Shown here in pieces: positions 5,893 to 6,196 of a stretch of 6,196 bases of DNA; position 1 is the stretch's first letter, and each line of letters begins with the position of its first letter. Source of the DNA: Bacteroidales bacterium (lineage in GTDB: Bacteria > Bacteroidota > Bacteroidia > Bacteroidales > JAAUTT01). Where the stretch lies: assembly GCA_025350365.1 (NCBI GenBank), contig JANXXY010000232.1, positions 1 to 6,196 on the forward strand. Reading direction: 5' to 3'. The notes under the pieces are model-generated. The model worked only from the letters and a program-made list of their open reading frames with translations. It was not told the DNA's origin and ran no database searches. A program made the translations under genes and the position numbers.

Positions 5893-6196
5893 TTATTTAC
5901 TTCTTTCAATCCAGTTTTCAATTTTAATCCCGATAATTCTTTCAAACTCCCCCATATTTTCGGTAATCATAATTAATTCTTTCTCCACTGATGTGCAGCC
6001 AATCAATAAATCGAAATCACTAATCATTGTTCCTGATTTTCGCAGTCTGGCTTTTTCTTTACCATAAAGGTAAATGGAATCGTAAATAGGAAGTATGGTG
6101 ACCTGTTTTGAGAATTTTTCGATTATTTTGTGATTCTTTTGTGGAGCCAAACTGTTTTCAGCTCCAAAGATGAGTTCTGCAAGTGTTATTTCTGAT
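5893..6196 (-). CDS. VapC-like PIN-domain toxin, partial (N-terminus beyond window)
   Basis: The frame is open to the right edge and encodes the last 100 residues of a PIN-domain ribonuclease of the VapC type, ending at TAA 5895-5893. The visible part starts SEITLAELIFGAENS, the classic alpha-helix that carries the second conserved acidic residue (E in AEL). It continues to SDFDLLIGCTS with the third acidic position, and ends TENMGEFERIIGIKIENW, the usual VapC C-terminus. The first conserved aspartate and about 30-40 residues lie outside. An internal TTG at 6150 should not be taken as the start, because the homology continues upstream of it. VapC toxins cut RNA, often tRNA or rRNA, and are held in check by an antitoxin usually encoded just upstream, which would be outside this window. 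It has no evident functional link to suf. Confidence 0.88.
   Translation of the reverse strand, partial: SEITLAELIFGAENSLAPQKNHKIIEKFSKQVTILPIYDSIYLYGKEKARLRKSGTMISDFDLLIGCTSVEKELIMITENMGEFERIIGIKIENWIERSK

Noticed and set aside
5742..5945. Minus-strand reading frame of 67 codons overlapping the end of the vapC-like gene
   Set aside because: It overlaps a clear PIN-domain gene in another frame, covers the promoter region, and its translation has no recognisable family features.

Overview
The window carries a SUF iron-sulfur cluster assembly operon on the minus strand, transcribed from right to left in the order sufB, an inserted four-helix-bundle gene, sufC, sufD, sufS. The DNA is AT-rich. 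Genes lack strong Shine-Dalgarno sequences, and a perfect TAnnTTTG -7 promoter element lies upstream of sufB. Together with the sufBCDS order and the protein sequences, this suggests a member of the Bacteroidota. The phylum call is an inference from these traits; no search was run.

Layout from right to left, in the direction of transcription: 6196-5893 is the C-terminal part of a VapC-like PIN-domain toxin, cut by the window edge. 5892-5680 is the sufB control region. It holds a -7 promoter element, a near-perfect 23-bp dyad just downstream of it that looks like an iron-responsive operator, and a second dyad closer to the gene. sufB (5679-4231) is followed by a purine-rich repeat tract, a 138-residue four-helix-bundle (S23/Avd-type) gene (4144-3728), and a second tract carrying the same short repeat in the opposite orientation. 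Then come sufC (3656-2880), sufD (2861-1515) and sufS (1436-216). The last 215 bases show no gene.

How the genes work together: SufS is a PLP cysteine desulfurase that takes sulfur from cysteine. SufB, SufC and SufD form the scaffold complex, in which SufC is the ATPase and the SufB-SufD pair builds the cluster. All the key residues I checked are present, so the pathway looks functional. No sufA, sufE, sufU or regulator gene is inside the window.

The most unusual structure is the roughly 550-bp block between sufB and sufC. A four-helix-bundle gene of the family known from intervening sequences in bacterial 23S rRNA is flanked by degenerate repeats of a 9-nt unit (GAAGTTAAA) that are inverted relative to each other. 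Two perfect arms, of 12 and 11 bp, could pair in the suf mRNA. This looks like an intervening-sequence-like cassette inside a protein-coding operon. It starts immediately next to the sufB stop codon and does not interrupt any suf reading frame.
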